Of a stretch of DNA of 64,000 nucleotides, positions 12,701 to 22,719 are shown piece after piece (the stretch's first letter is position 1; each line of letters begins with the position of its first letter). The stretch comes from Xenopus tropicalis (lineage: Eukaryota; Chordata; Amphibia; Anura; Pipidae), in assembly GCF_000004195.4 (NCBI RefSeq), contig NC_030683.2, positions 73,317,764 to 73,381,763 on the forward strand, in the 5' to 3' direction. The translations under genes and the position numbers were made by a program. A model generated the notes under the pieces. That model was not told the DNA's origin, did no database searches, and saw only the letters and a program-made list of their open reading frames with translations.

Positions 12701-15700
12701 CAACATTGAACCTCATTTTCCAGTTTGCTGCCCAGTTATCTAATTTTGTCAAATCGCTCTGCAAAGCGGCAGCATCCTTCATGGAACTTATAGTTTTGCA
12801 CAATTTAGTGTCATCAGCAAAAATAGAAACAGTACTATCTATGCCCACCTCCAGGTCATTAATAAACAAGTTAAAAAGCAAAGGACCAAGGACTGACCCC
12901 TGCGGTACTCCACTAACCACACTGGTCCAATTAGAAAATGTTCCATTTACCACCACTCTTTGTAATCTATCCTTCAGCCAGTTCTCTATCCAATTACAAA
13001 TATTATGTTCTAGGCCAATATTCCTTAATTTGATCATTAACCTTCTGTGAGGTACTGTATCAAACCCTTTAGCAAAGTCCAAGTAGATGACATCAACTGC
13101 CATTCCAGCATCAAGGTTCCTACTCACCTCCTCATAAAAGGCGACTAAATTAGTCTGGCAAGATCTGTTACGCATAAAACCATGCTGGCACAAACTAATA
13201 GTATTGTGAACTGCAATGTATTCAAGTACCCTATCCCTTATTACCCCTTCCAAAAGTTTTCCTACTACTGATGTCAGACTAACAGGCCTATAGTTTTCAG
13301 GCTGAGAACGGGATCCCTTTTTAAATAATGGCACCACATTAGCAATCCGCCAGTCTCTCGGCACCATGCCAGACCTCAATGAATCCTGAAAAATTAAGTG
13401 AAGAGGCTTGGCAATCACAGCGCTCAGCTCATTTAATACCCTGGGATGAATCCCATCCAGCCCTGGACCTTTGTTTACCTTTACATGTTCAAGTCTCTTT
13501 TGAATTTCCTCCCGAGTGACCCATGCATCAGTAGCTAAATTACTAGAACTGGGCATATTACAAGGGAAGCCTTCATTATCTGGCTCCTCAGATGTATAGA
13601 CAGATGAAAAATAAGAGTTCAAAATTTCAGCTTTTTCCCCGTTCTCATCAACCAACTTACCCCCCCGTGATAATAAAGTTCCCACCCCTTCTTGCTTCAT
13701 TTTTTTACTATTCACATAATTAAAAAATAATTTTGGATTCTTTTTACTCCTAGCTGCAATATCCCTTTCCATTTCTATTTTAGCTTGCTTGATAGCTTTT
13801 TTGCATGCTTTATTTGCTTCCTTGTACCTGATGAAAGTTTCTGCTGTCCCAGCTAACTTGAATCCCCTAAAAGCACGTTTTTTCTTACCAACCTCGACAA
13901 TAACACTTTTATTCAGCCACACTTTTATCCAGTACTAGCTCATCACTGGACTTGTAGTAAACTTTGCACCTTTCATAATATAGACCCAGTAGATTTTAAT
14001 TACTGCAATGGTCATAAAATAATAATAGCAAAGGATTCAATGGTAATAATTATTATTATTTTTTTTTTTTTACTTAATCACACCTGTAATGGACACTACC
14101 TGATACACGCAGTGTGCGTATAATACAGTACACAGTGATAACAGTTATTAAGCACTGCACTCTGCTGGGTTATGTAGTTATCTTTGTATGGAATTAATGC
14201 ATCCTGACCTGCTTGTGGTTTTACATTTATCTACCATGTAACTATGCTGTGGTATCTTATAACATGCCATATGTGAAAAAAACAAGATTATCAACCAATC
14301 AGCAGAAAATAGCTTGCTATGTGTTCCTGTACCTGGGCAAACTTAGAGCCTTTTATTATATATTGGAAAAGAGCCTAAGGCTGATGCCACACGCGGCGTA
14401 GGGCTGATTTTTTCAGCCCTACGCCTGCTACTTGTGCCTGCACCCGAATGAATGGGATACGCTCGGGTGCAGGCACATGTAGCCGATATACGCACGAAAA
14501 CGCGAGAGAATGCAAAGTCTCGCGTTTTCATGCATATATCGGCTACATGTGCCTGCACCCGAGCGTATCCCATTCATTCGGGTGCAGGCACAAGTAGCAG
14601 GTGTACGAAAATTTCAGCCCTACGCCTCGTGTGGCATCAGCCTTAAACGAAGGCCAGCAATATAGTTCTGTGAGCCATTAAAGTTAAATAGTTTCAGTAT
14701 GGGGATATATTTCTTTTCATTGACATAGCATATACAAGTACATACCTGTCCGGAATCTGGAAACCCCTTATCCAGAAATCCTCGAATTATAGCAAGGTCA
14801 TTTCCCACAGTATCCATTTTAATCAAATAATTAATTTGTTTGTTAAAAAAAAAAATTCTGTGTAATAATATCTAACCAAGCTGCAAGAATCCATACTGTG
14901 GCAAAACAATCCTATTGGGTTTGTTTAAATGATTTTTAAGTAGATTTAGTAGATCCAAGTCACAGAGAAACCCCTTACCTATTAAAGACGAGGTCTCACA
15001 AATTCTGGATAACAGATTCCATACCTACATAATTAAACAAGGGCTTTGCCATTTCTGGGAGATGCTTCATGTAAAAGCTATTGTAACTGCTTATACTACA
15101 AGGCTAGTTTTATATTTTAGATTTTTTTTTAGCCAAATGGACCCAGTGAACCAATGAAGTATGGCATAGTAGATTACAGTGTAAAACATGAAATTAGGAA
15201 AAAATGTAAATGAAATGAATACATATTTATTCCAGATAATATAGTTCATTATCAGGTAAATTTGCATACATACGAGGGCAAGAACCCATAATATCACTGC
15301 TTTACTATAACTATGCATGGAGGCCTCCTCAGTTAAATAAAAGATAACACCATGCAGTAGATATTTGCAACGTGTCCCAAGCATCATAAATGGATTACCT
15401 TCCGTCATCCCACTTTTTTCTCAGTCACCCATATTCATCTCTAATGCGTTTCTTACATTTTCAGCACGTTATTCAGCATTCTATTATATTATATAATACC
15501 CTCTACTAGTATATAAAGACATACCATAAAGGATTACAGAATAACATGTTTACTGAACCTATGAATATCAATGCTGAACTTACAAGGGCTTCAATAAATT
15601 CATATTGAGTACAGATATGGGATTTATTATGTAGATCCCTCTTATCAAAAAAGATCCAAGATATGATAGTACCATTTCCCATAGTGTCCTTTTGTACCAA

Positions 15701-16841
15701 CCATTATTAATGTTTGAAAGTTTTTAAGTAGCCTTAAAGCATTAGAAAAGATTCCTTTTCTGAAAAAAAAGCCCAGATCCCCAGCTATTATCCAGAAGCC
15801 TGGGGTTTTCTGAATAAGGGATTTTTCCATAACTTGGATCAAATCCAAGCTTAATTAGCATGGGATGGGATCCCTTATCCAAAAACCCATTTTCTAAAAA
15901 AAATCCACATTATGGGAAGGCCATCTCCCTTACAGTCCATTTTCAGCAAATAATTCTAAGTTTATAAAATGATTGCCTTTTTCCCTGTGATAATAATACA
16001 GTACATTGTACTTAATAAAAACTCTTCTCTTTCTATTGGGTTTATTCTTTAAATGATTTTAAGTAGTACAGGTATTGGATCCCTTATCCGGAAACCCGTT
16101 ATCCAGAAAGCTCTGAATTACGGAAAGCCCGTCTCCCATGGACTCCATTTTAATCAAATAATTCAGAATTTTTAAACTGATTTCCCTTTCTCTGTAGTAA
16201 TAAAACAGTACCTTGTAATTGATCCCAACTAAGATATAAATAATGCAATTGGATGCAAAACAATCCTATTGGATTCATTAATGTTTTATTGATTTTTTAG
16301 TAGACAAGGTATGGAGATCCAAATTACGGAAAGACTCCTTATCCGGAATACCCTTGGTCCTGAGCATTCTGGTCCTATATCTGTATTAAGGTATGATATA
16401 TTTACAGATTCCTTATCTAGAAAACTACAGGTCCCAAGAAAAAGGTGCTGCCTTATTATTACAGAGAAAAGGGAAATAATTTAAAACCATTTGAGATGAC
16501 CTTCCTGTAATTTGGATAGCAGGTTTCCAGAAAAGAAATCCCATACCTGCATTTTGAATTAAACTGCAAAAGTAGCCTTTTTGTGAAAGCGTCCCATGAT
16601 TTTTCTCATTATCCCAGTATCTTTGTATACAAGTCAAGTCTCTCAAAATCATTTTAGACTTACCTGTAGAAATTTCTTTTGCAAATGCTAAGGATATAAG
16701 CAATAGAGGCAGGCCAACTGAAACCAGAGTGATGATTCGGTCAAGAGGTAATTCCAGGCGAAGGCCTCTCTTTTTTGGAGGATTATCTGGTAGCAGTGCA
16801 TCTGATAACATATACTCCGCAACTCTGTTTGCAAGCGACAT
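6062..16841 (-). CDS. panx3: Pannexin 3, four coding exons
   Basis: Joined exons (16841-16664, 11559-11417, 9999-9785, 6734-6062) encode 402 residues; human PANX3 has 392. Pannexins form large-pore plasma-membrane and ER channels that pass ATP and Ca2+; PANX3 is best known from cartilage, bone and skin. The protein starts MSLANRVAEYMLSDALLPD. It has four hydrophobic segments, first-loop cysteines 65 and 83, second-loop cysteines 241 and 260, and an NFT sequon at residue 70 that corresponds to the glycosylated first-loop Asn of mammalian PANX3. The cytoplasmic part ends with the conserved VVDFMTLL stretch and a divergent tail. All introns are GT-AG and phases match. The chosen Met aligns with the family start and has A at -3; an in-frame Met at 16970 has no family support. 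Its upstream neighbour on the same strand is SIAE. Confidence 0.96.
7087..7719. repeat. Foldback repeat, 'ACTCGAGTATAAGCC' family, short copy
   Basis: The ends read TACCATATATACTCGAG and its approximate inverse ending TACGGTA. Near the ends are AAGCCGATCCAAATATAAGCC and CACATTTTTCGTGCTGAAAA blocks. The same family forms a longer copy at 41935-43093. It lies in the third intron of PANX3 and has no coding potential. Confidence 0.75.
7893..8180. repeat. Large foldback palindrome, 142-bp arms
   Basis: Arms 7893-8034 and 8039-8180 are almost perfectly complementary around a four-base loop (CATC at 8035-8038). The one clear mismatch I noticed is in the GACTATGTGC/GCACACAGTC block. The element sits in PANX3 intron 3. 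It resembles a non-autonomous foldback DNA transposon; the mirrored open frames across it are artefacts of the symmetry. Confidence 0.85.
8548..8887. repeat. TTAA foldback MITE
   Basis: TTAA flanks both ends (8544-8547 and 8888-8891). Terminal arms start AAGGAGAACTATACTCATTG and end with the matching inverse, with CCCCCC and GGGGGG tracts further in and a non-palindromic centre. It lies in PANX3 intron 3. Confidence 0.78.
9785..9999 (-). CDS. panx3: PANX3 exon 3
   Basis: It encodes residues 108-178: the second membrane helix (TLMIVAVAMYIPVVLWKY) and the start of the cytoplasmic loop (SDLLFIVDELDKSYNRSIKL), which is nearly identical to mammalian PANX3. The acceptor is TTCCTTTAG|GTTT and the donor AAAAG|GTAAAT. 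It ends two bases into codon 179. Confidence 0.95.
10125..10226. repeat. Perfect 49-bp-arm hairpin
   Basis: Arms 10125-10173 and 10178-10226 are exact reverse complements around the four-base loop AGTA. The AT-rich arms include TATCAATTAAGGTCAGAGGA. The hairpin lies in PANX3 intron 2, about 125 nt upstream of exon 3 in the sense of transcription. It may be a tiny MITE or a recent inverted duplication; no known small-RNA identity is claimed. Confidence 0.9.
10666..11073. repeat. MITE, 'GGCTGATGCCACACG' family, copy 1
   Basis: The ends are GGCTGATGCCACACGTGGCG and its inverse, flanked by TTAG on the left and TTAA on the right. Inner blocks AAAACGCCGTACAACC and similar repeat in inverted order. 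A second copy is at 14376-14645 and an isolated end near 54533-54556. It lies in PANX3 intron 2. Confidence 0.8.
11417..11559 (-). CDS. panx3: PANX3 exon 2
   Basis: It encodes residues 60-107, the first extracellular loop, with CFPPSNFT and KHCWHSL supplying both loop cysteines and the sequon. The acceptor is TGTTTCAG|GACC and the donor AAG|GTAATC. Length and phase (143 nt after one base) fit exon 1 exactly. Confidence 0.95.
11848..13919 (-). mobile_element. CR1-type LINE copy 1, 5'-truncated
   Basis: The element lies antisense to the plus strand in PANX3 intron 1. Its 3' end is at the left and carries CTATGTAA octamers followed by the AACCCTATG-type tail. The 5' end stops abruptly inside ORF2, at the codons for LWLNKSV. 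It matches the copy at 60881-63604 closely along its whole length. Confidence 0.93.
11985..13919 (-). pseudogene. CR1 ORF2 fragment (reverse transcriptase)
   Basis: About 644 codons are open without a stop. They cover the reverse transcriptase and C-terminal region but lack the endonuclease and N-terminus. Visible RT blocks are NYRPVSLTSVVGKLLE, the HGFMRNRSC region, the FDTVPHRRL block, GVPQGSVLGPLLF and catalytic FADD (codons 12821-12810). About 15 residues differ from the other copy, including Gly for Ala in the conserved YLDFAKAFD block. The apparent start Met at 13922 is in flanking DNA. The piece is dead as an autonomous element but young. Confidence 0.9.
14376..14645. repeat. MITE, 'GGCTGATGCCACACG' family, copy 2
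   Basis: It begins GGCTGATGCCACACGCGGCG and ends with the near-inverse followed by TTAA. Inner arms contain GGTGCAGGCACATGTAGCC and AAAACGCGAGA in inverted order, so most of the element folds on itself. It lies in PANX3 intron 1. Confidence 0.8.
14735..16560. repeat. Cluster of 'TTATCCGGAAACCC' repeats
   Basis: Several overlapping or abutting copies of one dispersed family lie here, in both orientations. Signature words are GGATCCCTTATCC, AAACCCATTATCC, CATTTTAATCAAATAATT, AAAACAGTACCTTGTA and AAACAATCCTATTGGG. Clear starts are near 14735, 15610, 15860 and 16071, and the last fragment ends just before PANX3 exon 1. Other copies are at 29485-30085, 36770-36825 and 41720-41935. I recognise it as an abundant Xenopus MITE type without a firm name. 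Confidence 0.65.
16664..16841 (-). CDS. panx3: PANX3 exon 1 (coding part)
   Basis: The exon encodes residues 1-59 plus the first base of Gly60: the cytoplasmic N-terminus and first transmembrane helix (SVGLPLLLISLAFAKEIS). The donor reads ACAG|GTAAGT. Any 5' UTR exon boundary upstream of 16841 is not determined. Confidence 0.95.
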
Positions 16842-17543
16842 GTTATAGATAAAAACAATACACACAGAAGAAATGTGAATGGCACAGAGCAGGCCGTGCG
16901 TTTCTGCTAGAGCATGTATCCTCCCGAATGTTCTGTTCCTGCAGAAGTCACTTGCTTCTTTATAACTCACAAAGCAAATCTAAAATAACTATAACTGCCA
17001 GAAAGAACTGGAATACTGTAAGTATCTTTTTTTTGTCTCTAAATATAAACAGTGGAAATTTCAGGGTTGCATCTAAGCTTCACCAGAACAGCTAAAATTG
17101 TCCCATCAATTGCTACTGCATAATTTGCAGACCACAATGGTGTCAGTATGTAGTTGCTAAATTAAAGGTGGAATGCTCGTGGTTGCTCTGGGTCTACAGT
17201 ACGCTGATGTGTTTTTCTGTAAGAAACACTAAAATTACAGGGTAGTTTCTCTGCTAGTTCTAAATAAAGACAAAAATAGATTAATGCTCCATTTAATTAT
17301 ACATATGCACAAAGATGTTCATATGCTCCATTCCAATGCAGTTTAATATGGAATAATTTGCATGTCAGAAGCATGCAGGGTCTCAGGATGGTAATCCATT
17401 ACCACCCAATTAAATTAGTAAAATGGCAAAGGATATGGGGTTTTTTTTGTATAACATTTTGTGGTTCTATAGGAAACCTGCCAGCGGGAGTATTTTTACC
17501 AGTTTTCTTCCATTCCTTGACATTTTCAAAATTTCCTCTCATT
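16842..17543. other. Upstream region of PANX3
   Basis: This holds the probable 5' UTR and proximal promoter of PANX3 on the minus strand. I could not place a TATA box or an initiator. An in-frame upstream Met exists at 16970, but the residues before the conserved start resemble no pannexin. Confidence 0.4.
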
Positions 17544-17721
17544 CAGTGTTGGACTGGGGTGTGCAGGGCCACCGGGACTGCCAATCCAGGGGTCCCCCAT
17601 GCCACTTCAGGGGCCCCAGTCGCCCGCTCCCTGGCGGGAATTGGTTCTGGGTCTTCAGAGCCAAGAGGGCCAGGGCCCACCAGGTTTTTTCCCAGTGTCC
17701 CTCTGGCCCAGTATGACCCTG
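17544..17721. mobile_element. hAT-type MITE (CAGTGTTGGACTGG)
   Basis: Termini are CAGTGTTGGACTGG and CCAGTATGACCCTG, imperfect inverses of each other. They are flanked by CTCTCATT and CTCTCACT, an 8-bp duplication with one change, as expected for hAT. A related copy lies at 38952-39195. Confidence 0.7.
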
Positions 17722-17879
17722 CTCTCACTTGTCTCTCACTGATCTCGATTAAATTAATCTTCACATGTCCATAAAATTGTATTACCCTTTAACCAATTTA
17801 GGAAGAGTGATGTTCATTAATTATGTCCCTTTTTACGGGAGGGGCACTTATTAGGTGAAAGAGACATAGGGAGTGAGGT

Positions 17880-18060
17880 CTGTTAACCCAGCACATAGGA
17901 GTCTATATACTTGTTAACACTTTGTTGCCTGACCAGAGGTCTGTATTTTTGAAATCCTGCTGAACTATTTTGCTGAAGCAAAACTGCCTTTATTTTTCAT
18001 ATATTTTTTCACATGTTTTTGCTGTCCTGGTATTTACCCTGGCATAGATGGTGACAGAAG
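17880..18060 (+). other. Putative 5' LTR end and primer-binding site
   Basis: A stretch starting TGTTAACCC and ending near GGCA precedes TGGTGACAGAAG at 18049-18060, which looks like a tRNA-primer site just before gag. The LTR start is uncertain and no matching 3' LTR was found. Confidence 0.35.
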
Positions 18061-18067
18061 TGTGCTA

Positions 18068-18757
18068 TTAATCCACAGAGTGGCTGCTGCAACAGATCCA
18101 TTTACTCAGGCAGTTACAGGAACAGCAATCCAGACAACATGAACACCTAATGTAATTCCAGGCTGCACAAACCAGTCTGGAGACAGAAACCTTACCTAAA
18201 CCTCTCCTGATGAAAATGAGTCTATCTGGTGATCCAGAGGCATTTCCCATAACTTTTAAAAGGGTGGTCAGTGTCCAGAAATGGCCTGAGGATAAGTGGG
18301 CAAGTTTACTGGAACTCCTTCTGACTGGTGAAGCACAGTCAATATACACCTGCAGACATGGCTAACATCTAGTCCACTATACTGGACTGGTTGGGCCTTA
18401 CACAGGTCGGCCCAGAGTTTAAGCCCAGTGGATGATGCACTTTTGAACCAGGTAGATCCAGCCTGCAACAAAATCCAAGGATCAGGTAATTGAGACCATG
18501 GTCCTAAAACAATTTCTGCCTGTTGAGATAGACCAGTGAGCCCAAAGACACTGAGCTACTGCCCTCCCACTAGCTATTTTCTGTCAGCGAAAGAGGCACT
18601 TGGTCGCAGCATCCTCCCTCCAGCAACAGCCATCACCCCCATCTACTGCACAGTCTCCCTTACTGAAGTGGGGTTCTCACTTCTTAAAGGGAAAAGGCCA
18701 AGAACAGGGGACATTGCAACTGTTTAAACCTCAGAGCAGTTGGCTTCCTTGCAGGAA
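18068..18757 (+). pseudogene. Gypsy gag remnant
   Basis: A frame reading GDPEAFPITFKRVV, then KWPEDKWASLLELLLTGEAQ, matches the gag core typical of vertebrate gypsy-type elements and gag-derived host genes. Upstream, LLQQIHLLRQLQEQQ resembles the usual Gln-rich start. Frameshifts and stops break it after about 18360. No zinc knuckle was recognised before the Tc1 insertion point at 18859. It is noncoding today. Confidence 0.65.
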
Positions 18758-19227
18758 GGAATTGCTTATGTAGCCTGTTGGGTTCACAGTGTAGTTGTGC
18801 AGGACTCAATAGTAATGCTTAAACAACTTATTTATTAGAGCTCCAACATGGCAAACTACAGTGGCTTGCAAAAGTATTCGGCCCCCTTGAACTTTTCCAC
18901 ATTTTGTCACATTACAGCCACAAACATGAATCAATTTTATTGGAATTCCACGTGAAAGACCAATACAAAGTGGTGTACACGTGAGAAGTGGAACGAAAAT
19001 CATACATGATTCCAAACATTTCTTACAAATAAATAACTGCAAAGTGGGGTGTGCGTAATTATTCAGCCCCCTTTGGTCTGAGTGCAGTCAGTTGCCCATA
19101 GACATTGCCTGATGAGTGCTAATGACTAAATAGAGTGCACCTGTGTGTAATCTAATGTCAGTACAAATACAGCTGCCCTGTGATGGCCTCAGAGGTTGTC
19201 TAAGAGAATATTGGGAGCAACAACACC

Positions 19228-20506
19228 ATGAAGTCCAAAGAACACACCAGACAGGTCAGGGATAAAGTTATTGAGAAATTTAAAGCAGGCTTAGGCTACA
19301 AAAAGATTTCCAAAGCCTTGAACATCCCACGAAACACTGTTCAAGCGATCATTCAGAAATGGAAGGAGTACGGCACAACTGTAAACCTACCAAGACAAGG
19401 CCGTCCACCTAAACTCACAGGCCGAACAAGGAGAGCGCTGATCAGAAATGCAGCCAAGAGGCCCATGGTGACTCTGGACGAGCTGCAGAGATCTACAGCT
19501 CAGGTGGGGGAATCTGACCATAGGACAACTATTAGTCGTGCACTGCACAAAGTTGGCCTTTATGGAAGAGTGGCAAGAAGAAAGCCATTGTTAACAGAAA
19601 ACCATAAGAAGTCCCGTTTGCAGTTTGCCACAAGCAGGGCCGGAACTAGGGGTAGGCAGAAGAGGCAGCTGCCTAGGGCGCAATGATTAGGGGGCGCCAG
19701 GCAGAAGCCTCTGCTGCCTACCCCTAGTTCCCCTACTTTGCCATTGCCCCCGCCGCTAATGACAAGCGGCGGGGGCAATGATCCACGGCATCGCACCCCC
19801 CCCCCCGAACTGCGCATGCGCGCCAACAGAGGGGGCGGGGCGGGACAGGTGGCCGATCGGGTTGCCTAGGGCGCCCGGACGGCTTGGCCCGCCCCTGGCC
19901 ACAAGCCATGTGGGGGACACAGCAAACATGTGGAAGAAGGTGCTCTGGTCAGATGAGACCAAAATGGAACTTTTTGGCCAAAATGCAAAACGCTATGTGT
20001 GGCGGAAAACTAACACTGCACATCACTCTGAACACACCATCCCCACTGTCACATATGGTGGTGGTAGCATCATGCTCTGGGGGTGCTTCTCTTCAGCAGG
20101 GACAGGGAAGCTGGTCAGAGTTGATGGGAAGATGGATGGAGCCAAATACAGGGCAATCTTGAAAGAAAACCTCTTGGAGTCTGCAAAAGACTTGAGACTG
20201 GGGCGGAGGTTCACCTTCCAGCAGGACAACGACCCTAAACATAAAGTCAGGGCAACAATGGAATGGTTTAAAACAAAACATATCCATGTGTTAGAATGGC
20301 CCAGTCAAAGTCCAGATCTAAATCTGTGGCAAGATCTGAAAACTGCTGTTCACAAACGCTGTCCATCTAATCTGACTGAGCTGGAGCTGTTTTGGAAAGA
20401 AGAATGGGCAAGGATTTCTGTCTCTAGATGTGCAAAGCTGGTAGAGACATACCCTAAAAGCCTGGCAGCTGTAATTGCAGCAAAAGGGGGTTCTACAAAG
20501 TATTGA
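19228..20506 (+). pseudogene. Tc1 transposase, disrupted
   Basis: The N-terminal part (19228 to about 19634) holds the paired-like DNA-binding domain: GLGYKKISKALNIPRNT, then the GRPPKL hook and a second helical block. The C-terminal part (about 19906-20506) holds WSDETKMELF and FQQDNDPKH, giving the first two catalytic Asp residues. The expected [11 protein letters not shown] reads SPDLNLWQ, so four residues including the catalytic Glu have been lost in frame. A hAT MITE inserted after codons for RLQFATS makes the open frame run into foreign DNA on each side. Without insertion the usual length would be about 340 residues. It is inactive twice over. Confidence 0.92.
19635..19897. mobile_element. 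hAT-type MITE inside Tc1 transposase
   Basis: It is flanked by a perfect 8-bp duplication, GCCACAAG, at 19627-19634 and 19898-19905. Termini CAGGGCCGGAAC and CCGCCCCTG are imperfect inverses with the CAGGG start typical of hAT. Internal GGTAGGCAGAAGAGGC-type blocks also fold back. Removing the element and one duplication restores transposase continuity. Confidence 0.9.
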
Positions 20507-20878
20507 CTCAGGGGGCTGAATAATTACACACACCCCACTTTGCAGTTATTTATTTGTAAAAAATGTTTGGAATCATGTATGATTTTCGTTCCACTTCTCA
20601 CGTGTACACCACTTTGTATTGGTCTTTCACGTGGAATTCCAATAAAATTGATTCATGTTTGTGGCTGTAATGTGACAAAATGTGGAAAAGTTTAAGGGGG
20701 CCAAATACTTTTGCAAGCCACTGTATATACAGACATTTGCAAGTAGGAAGTATATCTAACCATAGAGAACAAGAAGAAGTTAAGCTAGATAACACATTGT
20801 AGCTGAGCTAACATTTAGGCATGCTGCTCCCTCTAGTGGTACACAACATAGCCTATACTACCATGGCAAGGTACAGTA

Positions 20879-21205
20879 TTGCCAGAGGAGATGGCTTTAC
20901 CTCCTTTGGACACTTCTAAACAGGTTACCGAAATGATTGATTCAGGTTCCGGGACCACTCTCATTCTGAAAGAGTTAATTCCCCCAGAGCTTAGTAAATA
21001 TACCACTAATTTTAATATTAAGTGTATTTATAGGGGTGTAAATAAATACCCTACAGCCCAGGTAACCTTTAAGGTTAATGATCAGCCAGTTTCCCTTTGT
21101 GTTGTAGTTGCACCCTGGCTGCCTACCCCTGTGGTACTGGGAAGGGATTTCACTAATACCAACTACTTCCCCTGTGAAACCTGTGTGTCCAGATGCCCCA
21201 CATAA
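20879..21205 (+). pseudogene. Gypsy aspartic protease remnant
   Basis: The 109-codon frame contains EMIDSGSGTTLI, with the D-S-G active-site triad of retropepsins, and PTPVVLGRDF, the usual second hydrophobic-Gly block. The domain would cleave the Gag-Pol polyprotein. The apparent Met at 20879 need not be the true domain start, because proteases of this type are normally part of a longer polyprotein. A stop follows at 21203-21205, and no RT follows directly; integrase comes next. Confidence 0.78.
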
Positions 21206-21489
21206 ACTGTTTCCTTTTTCACCAGACATCTTTAGCCAGACACAGTGCCTAAAAAAATCACAGGAACATAGACAAATTAACTAATAGGACTGGGTTTCTA
21301 AAAAGGGGACTGAAGGTAAAATAATTTCTAGGTCACCTGCCTGGGTCCCCACACATCCCAGTTTCCAGTCTAAGACAGGAGGGAAATGGTGTTTATTACA
21401 ATCCTCTCTCTCTGACTTTAAAAAGAAATAAAGAGAGAACACAGTGCTGGCCAAACTGTATGACAAAGTGGTAAAAATGGTAAAAATAA

Positions 21490-22590
21490 TTGTATATTAA
21501 AATCTTCTTCCCCATATTGAATTGCATAATGATTTGTTATAAACAAATGATGCTTCCTGTGGAGTTAATAAGGGCTGTGTTTAACTTGGCTCATACATTT
21601 CCCTGGGGTGGACTTTTGGACAGAGGTAAAACCTTAGACCGCATTTTTGCAAGCTTTTTCTGGCCAGGTATTTATACGGCTATTGATACTTTTTGTGCTG
21701 CTTGCCCAGATTGCCAGTTAACCAAATTAGTCCAAACCATGCCCTCTTAGTACCTTTGCCTTTAATAGATGTCCCCTTTGAGAGAGTGGGTGTGGATCTT
21801 GTTGGCCATTTGGAACCTTCAGCAAAAGGCCACAAGTCTATCTTATTAATGATTGACTGTGCAACTTGGTACCCAGAGGCATTCTCTTTAAGAACGGCTT
21901 CTGCTAAGCAAGTTTCTGCTAAACTTTGAACTGTTCTCCAGGGTGGGGAGATCCCAAGGAAATGCTCAATGATCAAGGGACCAATTTCATGTCCAAACTC
22001 ATAAAAAAAGGGGTGCTGGAGCTTTTAAAGGTAAGGTAAGAGTCCATAAAAACCTTAGTGTATTACCCATAAACTCATGGCAACCGAGCAGTTCAACTGG
22101 GCTTTAAAGAGCATGTTAAAAAACATTTGGAGACTCTGAAAAGAGAAACTGGGACAAATTGCTTCATTTTCTGCACCTTGTTTTTTTGCAGTCCCACATG
22201 CCTCTACTGGCTTCTCCCCTTTCGAGCTATTGGATGTGAGACAGCCACATGGGTACTGGACTTATTAAAGGAGCCTTGGAGCAGCCTTCCTTTCCTAAAA
22301 ATACTGATCAGTATGTCATAGTTCTAAGAGAGTAGTTAGATCTGCCGGGTCTGTTTGCCAGAAAGAATTTGAGTAAGGTACAACAAAGTTAGGAGCAACA
22401 CTTTAATAGAAATGCTAATCTTGGGACATTTCTGCCAGGTGATAAAGTGCTGTTACTTCTTCCTCAAAAAGCAAGCTCTTACCTAAATAGCAGGGTCCCT
22501 TTGAGGTATTGCGCAGGACAGGGGAATAAATTATGAAATTGCACACCGAGATTCACGATTATCATGTTAACCTCCTAAAGCCTTAAAAAA
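21490..22590 (+). pseudogene. Gypsy integrase remnant
   Basis: The N-terminal domain reads NLAHTFPWGG then CAACPDCQLT, a partly lost HHCC zinc finger with the Cys pair intact. The core shows FERVGVDLVG (first Asp region), MIDCATWYPEAF and, in another frame near 21962-22000, a LNDQGTNF-like second Asp block. The Glu block is not clear. Further right, GDKVLLLLPQK and a following YEI-like block resemble the C-terminal GPY/F domain, ending near 22590. Several frameshifts and stops make it nonfunctional. Confidence 0.78.
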
Positions 22591-22719
22591 ACTGGGGCAC
22601 CATGTTTATTCACCCTCTCCCAGATTACACAGATTTGAGGACACATCTTTCCATCGGTAAAGGTGCAAGTCCCCAGGTACCTATGGGTCAACAGCTCATG
22701 GTCACACAGAAAAATGATC

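Larger units (their letters stand above)
18859..20723 (+). mobile_element. Tc1-like transposon 2, inserted in gypsy
   Basis: TA flanks both sides (18857-18858 and 20724-20725). Terminal inverted repeats begin CAGTGGCTTGCAAAAGTATT, extend roughly 215 bp and are still very similar. The element contains one transposase frame, cut by a 263-bp hAT-type MITE at 19635-19897. It belongs to a different Tc1 subfamily from the copy at 3.5 kb. Confidence 0.93.

Noticed and set aside
12691..13050. 119-residue plus-strand frame (also at 61733-62092)
   Set aside because: Both are antisense shadows of the CR1 reverse transcriptase, duplicated because the two CR1 copies are almost identical.
16425..16970. 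181-residue open frame as a single-exon gene
   Set aside because: Only 16664-16841 is PANX3 coding sequence. The frame continues left through a consensus donor into intron 1 repeats, and right beyond the conserved start.
19778..20506. 242-residue frame as an intact transposase with its own start
   Set aside because: The first 40 or so residues are translated from a hAT MITE; the real transposase begins at 19228, and the catalytic Glu is missing.
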